DNA of 64,000 nt, taken from assembly GCF_003576645.1 (NCBI RefSeq), contig NC_044916.1:37280000-37343999 (forward strand), read 5' to 3'. A program made the position numbers and the translations under genes. Below are positions 35,794 to 46,057 of the stretch, one piece after another (position 1 is the first letter of the stretch; each line of letters begins with the position of its first letter). The notes under the pieces were generated by a model. That model was not told the DNA's origin. It saw only the letters and a program-made list of their open reading frames with translations, and did no database searches. The DNA is from Ipomoea triloba (taxonomy: Eukaryota > Streptophyta > Magnoliopsida > Solanales > Convolvulaceae).

Positions 35794-35824
<31 letters not shown>

Positions 35825-36117
35825 AAATGTTGTTTACTATTTTTAAGATAGTCCAAATTCAACAATTTTTTTTTTAAATTCTAAAATGACTATATGAAAT
35901 ATTTACACTTCAAAGTTAACTAAAAAAAAAAATTGTTATAGTCAAATTTAAATTGTTATTTAAAGTTTAAACTTTAATAAAATAATAGTTAAATTTTAAT
36001 TAAATAATTTTTGTTTAAACATTAATTGAATAATTTTTTTTTCCACTTTAGAATTGGAATGGCATTCCGGTTCTAACGGTAGACGATTTGGTTCAAATGG
36101 AACCGTAGTCATGTCTA
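35209..36117. mobile_element. hAT-like element interrupted by the assembly gap
   Basis: Terminal inverted repeats TAGAGTTGACCACGAATC (left) and, reading inward, TAGACATGACTACGGTTC (right) match at most positions. Flanks GTTGTGTG (35201-35208) and GTTGTATA (36118-36125) resemble an 8-base duplication with two changes, as for hAT elements. Subterminal AATTCCA-type inverted repeats support it. Its interior is AT-rich and shares a GTC(C/T)AAATT(C/T)AACAATT stretch with the nested element at 61781. True length is unknown because of the gap. Confidence 0.5.
35307..35782. other. Assembly gap (476 N) bordered by homopolymers
   Basis: The left edge is a T run (about 12) then 16 G; the right edge is 21 T then 20 G. 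The same T-then-G pattern on both sides suggests sequencing failure at one homopolymer or a false duplication. Any frame running through it is artefactual. Confidence 0.95.
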
Positions 36118-36530
36118 GTTGTATAAATTATAAATAAAATATACATGTTTGATATATTAAAAGTATATTATTTGGGTACTAAATATACATTAATTGAAAG
36201 TACATTATTTAAGTACTTGTATATTTAATATATTAAAAAAATATATTTTATTACTGGTTCACATAACTATGTGGATCATAGTTCACGGAAAATATGCCCA
36301 ATGAGTCAACTGGGCCGTGACCCAAAATGTATACTAAAATCATCTTTCAAAGTGTTAGTACTATTGGGCCTATCATGAATTCACTTGAAATCATAACTCG
36401 GCCCACTAACAATTGTTAAATTTCTCAAAAAAAAAAAATGTTTGGAATGAGTAGTGGTTGATTTGAGGTAGTTATTCGTGTATGTATAAACATACAAACA
36501 TGCAAATGACCAAATAACAAAGAATATACT

Positions 36531-36610
36531 AAAGACTTTGTGGTCTAGTGACCCTCGATTGCACCCCACATAGGAAGAGTGTGTTTGAGCCTCAGTAGAG
36601 GTGATATTCG
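36531..36610 (+). mobile_element. SINE family A copy, truncated
   Basis: GACTTTGTGGTCTAGTGACC and GTGTTTGAGCCTCAGTAGAG represent A and B boxes. The body stops after about 80 bases, then a short direct duplication of GTGATATTCGGGTCA follows. Confidence 0.7.
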
Positions 36611-36646
36611 GGTCAATAGACGTGATATTCGGGTCATTGGGATTTT

Positions 36647-36770
36647 ATTGAGTCTGTTACAATGTAGTATCTGCTCATAACTATTTTCTCAACCTACTGA
36701 AGCAGAAAGAGTCAACAGTTGCCTCCACTAAGGCTCGAACCGTCCCGAGTGCCACTAGACCACAAAGTCA
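36647..36770 (-). mobile_element. SINE family A copy, reverse
   Basis: Reverse complement of the family: tail TGTTACAATGTAGTATCTG, B box GCCTCCACTAAGGCTCGAAC and A box GCCACTAGACCACAAAGTC at the right end. It faces the copy at 36531 tail to tail. Confidence 0.75.
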
Positions 36771-36942
36771 TCCATGTATGTATTTACTTTTATTACAAAT
36801 AAATAACAGGGAAGAAGAAAAAGCAAAATTGGGAAGGAGGATAGGCATAGTGATAGTGGTGTATATGAGGAGTGAGGAGTAGATATTTGGTGTTAGGGCG
36901 ATGTGGGGCCCAAGACATTATCCGCCAGTCACAGAGACATCG

Positions 36943-36982
36943 CACGTGCCACCTAAGCTCCAGATAAACGCCTGTCCACGTG
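36943..36982. promoter_or_regulatory. Pair of G-boxes upstream of the LON-domain gene
   Basis: CACGTG occurs at 36943-36948 and again at 36977-36982, about 130-170 bases before the ATG at 37113. G-boxes are bound by bZIP and bHLH factors and are common in light-regulated plastid-protein genes. Binding is inferred. Confidence 0.55.
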
Positions 36983-37112
36983 TAAACCTCCGCACCACAC
37001 TCCACCAAAATGCCGCTTCTAATCCCTCTGCTAATCACAAATTTCTTTCTTTTTTCTTTGATTCGAGTTTCTGATTCTCGAATCCCTACTTCTCCTCCCT
37101 CACATTTCTCCC

Positions 37113-37973
37113 ATGGCTTTACCGCAGTTATTACATTCCACTTCTCCTTCTTCTTCGGTAATCTCTCACAAACCCTACTTAAATCCTGCTTCAACCCCTA
37201 CGCTCGAGTTTAACAAGCCTTTCTCCGCTTCCTACGCCCTCCATTGCCGCCGTCAGCGGCGGCGCAGCCTCAGTTCTCTCCGCTGCTCGGCGTCGTCCTT
37301 CTCCGAGAAGCACCACACCGGCTCTCCCAAATCGGATGACGTAGTTGAGCTCCCGCTTTTCCCGCTGCCGTTAGTGCTCTTCCCCGGCGCAATCCTCCCG
37401 CTTCAGATCTTCGAGTTCCGGTACCGAATCATGATGCACACTCTGCTCCAGACTGATCTCCGATTCGGCGTCATTTACTCCGACAGCACGACCGGCGCCG
37501 CCGAGGTGGGGTGCGTCGGGGAGGTGGTGAAGCACGAGCGCCTCGTCGACGACCGTTTCTTCCTAATCTGCAAAGGTCAGGAGCGGTTCCGAGTCACGAA
37601 GCTGGTCCGGACTAAGCCGTACCTGGTAGCGGAGGTCACGTGGCTGGAGGACCGACCACGTGACGGAGGAGATGAGGATCTCGAATCGCTGGCCTCCGAA
37701 GTGGAAACGTATATGAAAGACGTGATTCGATTATCCAACAGACTCAACGGCAAGCCGGAAAAGGAGGCGCAAGATCTGCGGCGGAACCTTTTCCCCACGC
37801 CGTTCTCGTTCTTCGTGGGAAGCACGTTCGAAGGCGCGCCGAGAGAACAGCAGGCGCTGCTGGAGCTGGAAGACACGGCCATGCGGCTAAAAAGGGAGAA
37901 GGAGACATTGCGGAACACTTTGAATTACTTGTCAGCCGCCTCTGCTGTCAAAGATGTGTTCCCATCTTCATGA
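37113..37973 (+). CDS. Plastid-targeted LON substrate-binding domain protein
   Basis: A single-exon gene of 286 residues. The first 60 or so are Ser/Pro/Arg-rich with few acids, a good chloroplast transit peptide. From about 77 the LON N-terminal (substrate-binding) domain begins with ELPLFPLPLVLFPGAILPLQIFE and continues through RYRIMM, FGVIY, VGCVGEV, FFLICKGQERFRV to about 270. There is no AAA ATPase or protease domain, as in the stand-alone plant LON-domain proteins (for example the Arabidopsis gene between UBC16 and WAT1). It may bind substrates or act as an adaptor in plastids; the biochemical role is not established. The coding sequence is notably GC-richer than its surroundings. Confidence 0.9.
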   Translation: MALPQLLHSTSPSSSVISHKPYLNPASTPTLEFNKPFSASYALHCRRQRRRSLSSLRCSASSFSEKHHTGSPKSDDVVELPLFPLPLVLFPGAILPLQIFEFRYRIMMHTLLQTDLRFGVIYSDSTTGAAEVGCVGEVVKHERLVDDRFFLICKGQERFRVTKLVRTKPYLVAEVTWLEDRPRDGGDEDLESLASEVETYMKDVIRLSNRLNGKPEKEAQDLRRNLFPTPFSFFVGSTFEGAPREQQALLELEDTAMRLKREKETLRNTLNYLSAASAVKDVFPSS

Positions 37974-39919
37974 GTTTTGGTTGGCGCCACAGGTATTATA
38001 AGTGTTGCTGTAATGTATACCACTGAATCAGAATCATTCTATGAACTTGTAAATTTTGATGGCTAATAGATATGGTTGCTTTAATTCCATCCCAAGTCTT
38101 TAATGATCAAAAACAAGAAAAGTTCACAACGTTTCCAACATTCTTAGTGATCAAAAAAATACAATGCTATTGCAGATTGAATCAGGTATGCAGACAGAGA
38201 TATGTTATATCTGAATATATCATATTTGTATAGATATGCAGACAGAAACAGCATCTAATATCATATCATATCATATCATCTGCTACTTTCTGAATCTTTG
38301 CATAAACTGAAACTTGATGACTGAGATTGACTACAGTGGTGATGCTTGCATGTCATTCAAATATTCAATACATATAGGGAAATAGTGAAAAAGCATACAT
38401 ATTATAAGGCATGATGGCATTGCCATAGAGCTTAGGTTGCAATGGAGATGATGCATTAAGGTAAACTCAGTAATACTGCCTACCCTTTTTGTGTGTAACC
38501 TAATGCTGCAGATCAAATGGGGTTATGAAGCAGTGGGTTTTGATCAATAAAAATGAGACTTTTTTCTGAAATTAGCTAATATCCTTTCTGAAATAGAGTT
38601 TTGTCATGGGAATGTATAGCTGTAGTGTCGATTTTGTACACAAAACAAACTGGTGCTGTTTCTTGGATTTGGGGTAGGATATGGTGGAAGCAGGAAGCAT
38701 GTTGTTGATTCTGCAAATTCCTTCTGGAATGCCACTGTTTCTTAACATGTACATATATATCACCATAATTCATCCCACAACTTGTTCCCCAAGAATTCTT
38801 CACAATCCATCTGCAGAATCATCCCTGAAACATGATGAAGTTTCCATGGCACTTTTATGTAACAGTCTTTAATTTAAGTGACCTGGTTTCTGGACCAAAC
38901 CTTGGACTACAACTGAAATGCTCTGTTGCTGCCAAACATCCATTGTTATAGGAAGGATTGATTAATTCTTGTTCCAGTTACAATCTGATTAATACCTTCC
39001 ATTGCACCAGTAGCTGAGAATGACCAACATGCACCTGGATAACTCAAAATAAATCTGTTAACAAGTTTGATTTTCTGCTGCCTCCCATCCTCTAAAATTT
39101 TGTGTTCTGCATGTATAAACCTTTTCATTAAATACAGTTGGACCAATAACCAAGAGCTACCAGAAAACATCATCTAAGTCTGATGCACACAGTAAAGTTA
39201 TGATCTTTCTCACATATTAAAAGAACTGTCCCAAACTGGGCTGGGCTTTTGAGAGCTTGTTTAGTCTCCTGGGTACATATGGATGTTCCCCACGAAATGG
39301 GAACCTATTGACGGGCCCGCGGCGTTTTTGGAAGCTTCATTTCCTTAGACTCAATCCTCATCTTATCACCTGCGCTGCTGTTATTTCCTGTTCAATATAG
39401 TCCACAAGAACGCAACTTTTCATCGAATCATCATGCATTTAAGTAACAAGGGAATCAGAGCCACTACCGAAGCTGTGCATTGAATAAATTCAGCCTTGTG
39501 ACCTTAACCATTAAAGAACCACAAAGAGGAGATAAACTAACTTACGTTGCTCATAGCTGATCGGGCTCAAACCAAGAATGTCAGTAGATCACTCACACCA
39601 AAGAAAGTCAAACTTGTAACTCTGAACTGACAAATCATGCATTTTCTTGTATTTTTATATGATACCAGATTATTTCCAAGAACTAAGGACAAGAAAGCTG
39701 CCGATTGTCCTGCCGTCTCAACACAAAATTGTCGCTATCCGTCCTGTTAGATGCCTAGAAGCTATACTGCCAAGTCAAAGCTTGACATGTTCTTCCCGGC
39801 CCTGTAATGGAAATAAATATCCGCTTATCTTCCACTCTCAAACCTGCATTAATGAATCAAGCTTGAAGTTCTTTTGTGCATGAATTTTTAAGGTTTATTT
39901 AGCTTGATCGAATCGCTTG
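37974..39919. other. Interval between LON-domain and NPF genes
   Basis: Contains the LON-domain 3' UTR, the protease pseudogene (38685-39035) and a repeat-like piece at about 39460-39620 related to that near 18620. The last few hundred bases should include the NPF promoter. No other coding content recognised. Confidence 0.5.
38685..39035 (-). pseudogene. Decayed papain-like cysteine protease fragment
   Basis: On the minus strand 38970-39035 encodes GACWSFSATGAMEGINQIVTG, the region around the catalytic Cys of C1A proteases, here cited only as the block GACWSFSATGAMEG. At 38745-38809 another frame encodes WIVKNSWGTSCGMN, normally near the C-terminus, and 38690-38745 in a shifted frame encodes RNSGIPEGICRIN. 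The segment between, including the catalytic His, is missing, a frameshift lies near 38765, and no prodomain is present. The wording resembles the XBCP3/RD21 branch more than the RD19-type gene at the window's end. No intact gene is possible. Confidence 0.8.
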
Positions 39920-42137
39920 ATGGAAGAAAGCAGCTTTAGCTCTTATCAGCTCCCTCCACCACCTAATAAGTCGCAGCAGGTATTAGATCACTCCCATGAG
40001 AACGAACCAAACCAATCATCAACATTGGTTACCAATGGCTGTGTTGATTATAAAGGGAGAATTGCAGATAAACTAACAACCGGTGGATGGAAGGCCTCCC
40101 CATTCATCATAGGTAACCTTTTTGGTGGTTTAATTTGGTTTTATTTTAGCTGATTAACAGGAAAGGTTTAATATAATGTTGTTTTGATATATATGAAGTG
40201 AATGAGGTTGCTGAGAGGCTTGCGTTTTTCGCCATTGCTGTGAATATGGTGTCTTACCTGGTTTTGGAGATGCACCAAAAGCTCCCTGACGCTGCAACTC
40301 ATGTCACTGATTGGATCGGAGCTGCCTATGTTCTCACCTTGCTCGGAGCTTTCCTCGCCGATGCTTACTTGGGCCGTTTTCTCACCATCATCATCTTCTC
40401 TTCCATCTATGTTGTGGTATGTTGTATTACTAGAATGGAATGTTTCATATAATCATATTAACTCAATGTACAATATATGGTTTAAATTGAATTATGTGTT
40501 CCATTTCAACTAAAAGTTTAAGTAACTAGATCTTATTATGTCTTAGGGAATGGTGATGTTGACCGTTTCAGCCTCGGTAGACAGCCTAAGGCCACCTATA
40601 TGCACAAGGCGGCCATGTCCGCCGGCGAGCGACGGCCAGGCTGCATTTCTCTACGGTGCACTCGCGCTCGTAGCGCTCGGCACCGGCGGGATCAAGCCCT
40701 GCGTGTCGTCATTCGGAGCCGACCAGTTCGATGAGGCCGACGAGAAGGAAGTACAGAAGAAGTACGCGTTCTTCAACTGGTTCTTCTTCGCCATCAACAT
40801 GGGTGCCATTTTGGGAATCACTCTCATGGTATATATACAAGAAGAGAAGGGGTGGTCCTGGGGATTCGCCGTTCCGACGGTGGCGTCGTTTTGCTCTATC
40901 CTCATCTTGGCCGCCGGATTCACCAAGTATCGTTTCCAGAAACCGATGGGAAGCGCTTTCACCAGATTTCTCCAGGTTGTTGTGGCCTCCTTGCGCAATT
41001 TCGTTCACGGAGTGCCGCCCGGACGTGATGAAACTCAGCTCTATGAAGTTGACACTACAGAATCTGACATTTTTGGTGCCACAAAGCTTCCTCATACTAA
41101 ACAATACAGGTCAAATATTTAGTTTATAGACTGACTTAAACTAGTTTATCTTTTTATAATTCTTAATTAGATTAGACATAATTTATTTTTTTAACTGGCA
41201 CCCTAATTTATTAATCTTCTTATTTTAAGTCAGTTAGAATTTATCTGGAACCAGATTGAAATATGAATTTTTGTGTAGATTTTTGGATTTAGCGGCGGTG
41301 ATAAGAGACCCAGAGGGCACCGGCGGCGGGGAGAGCCGGTGGAGGCTATGCACGGTGACACAAGTTGAAGAATTCAAATGTTTCATAAGAGTGTTACCAA
41401 TCTGGGCATCAACCATAGCTCTCTCAATTTCTTTCGCCCAGCTCTCAACCTTCTTCCTCACGCAAGCCACCGTCATGGACCGGAAACTCGGCCGCCATTT
41501 CACGATCCCGACGGGCTCCGTCGCCGTCTTCGCCGCACTCAACGCCCTAATCCTCGTCCCCATTTACGAAAAACTCATCGTCCCTTCCCTCCGACGAATC
41601 ACCGGCCACCGCCGCGGCCTAACGTCCTTGCAGCGCATGGGCGTCGGCCTGTTCGTTTCAATTCTCGCTCTCACTTCCGCCGCCTTAGTGGAAAAAAATC
41701 GCCGGACTCACCCGAACCCGTCGAGCCTCAGCGTTTTCCGGCTATTTCCCCAATTTTTCCTCGTCGGCACCGCCGAGGTTTTCACCTACGTGGGACAACT
41801 CGAATTCTTCTACGACGAGGCGACGGACGGGACGAGGAGTCTGAGCAGTGCGCTGTTCTTGAGCGAGATCGGAATTGGGAGCTGGCTAAGCACGGCGTTG
41901 GTGAAGATTGTGCAGAGAGCTACCGGCGACGGTGAAGGGGGGTGGCTTAGAGATAACCTTAACGACAGCAAACTTGATTACTTTTACTGGATTTTGGCCG
42001 GGATTAACGCCGTGAACTATGTCGTGTATTCAATTGTTGCGTGGAAATATAAGGCGCGAGATGGCAGTAGAGGGAGTGCTATCGTCGCCGATGAATCCAT
42101 TGTTGTTGATGATCGAGTTTCCGGCCGGCGGGTCTAA
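39920..42137 (+). CDS. NRT1/PTR family (NPF) proton-coupled transporter
   Basis: Four exons, 39920-40112, 40199-40416, 40547-41109 and 41279-42137, give 610 residues. NPF proteins are 12-helix MFS transporters moving nitrate, peptides or hormones with protons. The ExxER proton-coupling motif is intact as EVAER (67-71). Further landmarks are DWIGAAYVLTLLGAFLADAYLGRF, ALGTGGIKPCVSSFGADQFDE, FFNWFFFAINMGA (the PTR signature), WRLCTVTQVEE, the cytosolic loop before it, and GQLEFFYDEATDGTRSLSSALF near the C-terminus. Similarity by eye is closest to NPF8 (di/tripeptide PTR) members, but the subfamily and substrate are uncertain. Exons 3 and 4 are strikingly GC-rich relative to the flanks. The ATG at 39920 is the first in the frame. 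It interrupts the otherwise LON-WAT1 gene order. Confidence 0.93.
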
Positions 42138-42507
42138 CTATGAAGCTGAACGATGTTGGGGATTATATTAATTGCAAGTAATTAACAACTTAATTCTTTC
42201 TTAATTATTTGCTACGCTTTCATGTTGCGGTCCATGGTTTAATACTTTAATTTGTTTACCACTTCATTTACATAATGTACACTTATTACTTTTTCTTATA
42301 TTAATTTTTATTTAAATTTAAAATTTTTATAATTTGACGGGTCCCGCAAAAACTCACGGGCTTAAAATGGGACGGGAGTAACGGGACGGGTCGACCTCCC
42401 ACACACTCGTATTTTGTCGGGCAATTTAGCATGATCCTATCATATGACTGGCTTTGGCGGATCCATCCCACCGACCCGTTTTGACAGCTATAATTATCAG
42501 GCAAAAT

Positions 42508-42642
42508 AGTGGGTTCGAGCCTCAGTAGAGGCATCTGTTGACTCTTTGTGCTTCAGTAGGTTGAGAAAGTAACTATGAACAGATACTATATTGTAACAGA
42601 GTCAGTAGAATTCAAAAAAAANAAAAAAAAAAAAAAAAAAAG
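42508..42642 (+). mobile_element. SINE family A copy, 5'-truncated, poly-A tailed
   Basis: Starts near GGGTTCGAGCCTCAGTAGAG (B box), keeps the complete 3' body (TTGACTCTTTGTGCTTCAG, GAACAGATACTA, TTGTAACAGAGTCAGTAG) and ends in an A run of over 20 with one N. It is the best copy of the 3' body in the window. Confidence 0.75.
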
Positions 42643-43502
42643 GAGAAAAAGACGCATTCACACATGGACAGCAGGATCTGTAATGTTACATCCTATCAAA
42701 GTCTACTCTTCACGCATGCATTAAAGTCCAAAAGTGAAAAAGTCCATCAAATTAAACCCACCCACAAAAAGTAGGATGATATGTGTGATTAATTGTCTGT
42801 GATTTCCTTAATTTCTTCTTAAACTAATAATTAGACCGATTCAATTCCTTGAACTATAAGTAATTCTCCATGATGCTTACATGCATGCTTGAATATATAC
42901 TATAGTTTGACATCATGATTAACAAAAATCAGAAGATGGAAGAGTGAAAATTTTATATGATTCTACCCCACTCCCATCCATCATTCAAAGCCACTACCCA
43001 TATATGGTCTTGGCTCTTTTAATTTAATTGTTAGCGTGCAATATATATACAGACAAAAAATTCTTGGTGATGTATATATTTCGGTGTTGTCATGTCTAAA
43101 ACGAATATAAATGTAATTTTTAGGTGCGATGTATGGTATAATAACATAAAAGCATGTAAATGAAGGAGAAGTCTCACTGCATATATAATTGTGCACATCT
43201 TTTTTCATAATTTAAAGGCATAAAATTTGACATACATAAAATACCCCACAAATTTCTTTTTTCATTTTTCAAGCTAGTCATCACTCTCCCCTAGTGAGAG
43301 ATTGAAACTTAAGTAAAAGCTACTGAATAATAATTTAAAATAACATAAAATAGACTGAAATTAAAGGAGTTTGGTACACACTCAAAACATCAAGCCTTCT
43401 TCATATGCTGCTGCATGCTATATCTTTCTTTCTTCCTTTCTTTTTCTTCAAGTAAAGTAAGACGGGAAAGTAAATGATAAAAGTGTCGCCGGTTTTTGGC
43501 GG

Positions 43503-45328
43503 TCAAACGTTGTCCGTCGGCTGCAGCAGTGGCTGACCCAGAGATGACTTGATGACGTGGCTGCTGGGTCCGTGGTCCGCCGCCGGCGACTGAGCTCCGG
43601 TGACTGCCGCCTTGGCGAACTTTGCTTCTTCGTTTTTGCCCCACAGGACAAAGTATAAGCCGATTATGATCAACACTGCTCCTATGATTCTGCAAAATTC
43701 AATAACATTATATCCATGTTAATTAATTAGAAGTATAATCAGAGTATCGGACAACCTAGACGACAACTAATATATCATGTCTGTACGTGCGCCCGTGTGG
43801 GGAATGCTGATTCATTGTTGCTTTTCGGTCCTATGGAATTATATATATATATAGCATAACATTTGTGTAAGACAGGTTGAATATTTGATTAATATGTTAA
43901 ACTTTTTACCTAATTCATCAAAGATCGGTCTGCCTGGATTGAGACCCAGACAGTCTCACACAAGTTTTTGACATATATATATAATTAAGAACTATCAAAA
44001 TTGTCAGACTGTTCAATAGGTAATCACAAGATTACAAGGTACACTTTCTGTCAAGTTAAGTGACATTGACTGATTTAAACTGATCAATTATTGAGTATTG
44101 ACAATTTATATTAGGATAGGACTACGTACCCTCCCAAGTAGAACTCTTCTCCGAGTGCGACGGAGGCGACAATGGCGACAACGAGGGTCTGAACTGGCTG
44201 ATACACCGCCACGAACACCGGGCCACCCCTATCAATGCACCATATCTGTACAGCGAATGCAATCCCAGATGCCACCACTCCCTGCGGGCATTATATTAAT
44301 TAATTATAACATCCCTACGTGTTAGTTTAATTAATGCAAACAAGCTGTATTATTTTAAATGGATATATCATTAATTATAAAAATGGTAATTGAAATAAGC
44401 AATGAAAAAATAGTTGATAGAATAAGACAGATAAAATAGGAGAGAGTGAGTATATTATTGGACTTACAGCATAGAAGACGCTGAAGAGTTCGGCGCCGGT
44501 ATTGATATGCCATTTTTCCGGCTCCCTTTCAAAGACGGCGGCAATGGCGAGGAACTGAAGAACCCCAAAAAAGCACTGGTAAGAGGTGACGGAGAGGCGG
44601 GCCGGGTATTTCTTCAGAACCGGGGCTTGTAGCACCAGCCAGCTGGCCCACGACAGGCAATGGCCGATCAAGAAAACGCAGCCCAGAGTCCAGTTCTTGC
44701 CGCTGGCGTCCCCGAGGGAAAGCCTCGCCGGAATCTTTTGCAGCGACGGGTGACCTGTCGGGCTGTAGATGGTGGGGCCCTTGTACAGCGTGATCACCGT
44801 GGCCCCACACACGCACAGCAGAGTTCCCGCCACCTTGGATATTCCATCTTTTCTGTCCAGCCTCACAGTTTCTATCCTGCAATATTATATGCATGATTTT
44901 TTAAATCTGGTGTAAAGTAAATATGAACAGCTTTAATTTGCAGAACGAGTTGGGTGATCACTTGCCTGAGAATGGCGGCCAAGAGGAAAGTAATGGCGGG
45001 AACAGAGTTCTGTATTGCAGAAGCAAATGTAGGGGAAGTGTTGTCCAAACCCAACAAGTAAAACCCTTGATTTGCAGTAATTCTGTGGCAAAGATCATGG
45101 CAAAACATTTCAAGATTCAATTTTTTTTGTGTGACCATAAAATTAAAACCAGTAATCACTACTCGGGAGTCGGGTAAACTCATCTTTTGGTACTAACTAA
45201 CCAACTTAAATTGTTTATAGCCTATTTCAACCAAGAAAAACAACAAGAAGTTAAACCAGTTTATATAGACCATAGCTGACCAGCATAACCAAGAAGTCCA
45301 AGACTAACTTGATTGGTTTTGTCCAAGG

Positions 45329-45388
<60 letters not shown>

Positions 45389-45799
45389 TTCACACATACT
45401 ATACATACCCAACAATTGCCAAGAGGAAGAACTGAACGGCAAAGTTCCAGGTAAGGCGAGGTCGGTTTTTCCTGATCACAAAAGCCAACAAAACATAAGA
45501 AAACCATGCAATATAATGCAAGAATGTAGTGCCTAATTAAGAATAATGTTAAGGTAGCAACGAGCTAGGTTGTACTTTTCGAGAAAATAGGCGAAGGGGA
45601 GGAGGAGGAGGAAGGCGAGGATGTTGCGATAGATGGCAAAGACAATCTTGCTCATGCCCATGTTAAGGGCGGCTCTGGAGACGACATGGAAGCCGGCGTA
45701 TCCGAACTGCAAGGCCAACATGGCCACGTGGAGCTGAACCTTTTCCGGTATGGCGAACCCCATTCTCCTCGCCGTGCCTGAACCGGCTGCGTCAGCCAT
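43503..45799 (-). CDS. WAT1: WALLS ARE THIN1 (WAT1) vacuolar auxin transporter
   Basis: Six exons, complement of 45576-45799, 45409-45471, 44966-45082, 44468-44876, 44130-44281 and 43503-43689, give 383 residues. It is a 10-helix EamA/DMT membrane protein; Arabidopsis WAT1 exports auxin from the vacuole and is needed for secondary wall formation in fibres. Identifying blocks are [125 protein letters not shown] and the tail [13 protein letters not shown]. The third intron starts GC (CAG then GCAAGT), a GC-AG intron. The second intron holds an AT microsatellite. Next to TFIIF beta in Arabidopsis as here, although 11 kb separates them in this window. Confidence 0.95.
45331..45385. repeat. AT microsatellite in a WAT1 intron
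   Basis: About 55 bases of alternating T and A within the intron between coding exons 2 and 3 (45083-45408). It starts 23 bases from the exon 2 donor end and is likely to be length-polymorphic. Confidence 0.9.
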
Positions 45800-46010
45800 T
45801 TCACAACCACCAAGCTAAGCTAAGAACTAACTGCGGCCGTTTATGCTTTCAACAACTGTGATATATTTAATTTATACCCAAGGAAGAAGAAGAAGAAGAT
45901 CAGAGAAAGATGAGAGGGGGAATGGGGATGTGCTGATGCCTGGAAAGAGGAGATTTGGGGGATATATATAAAGGTGGAAGAAGGTAGAGGAGAGGAGCTA
46001 TAGCAAGTAT

Positions 46011-46057
<47 letters not shown>

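Noticed and set aside
35260..35865. Long frames across the gap on both strands
   Set aside because: They consist of Ns and homopolymers and are not real coding sequence.
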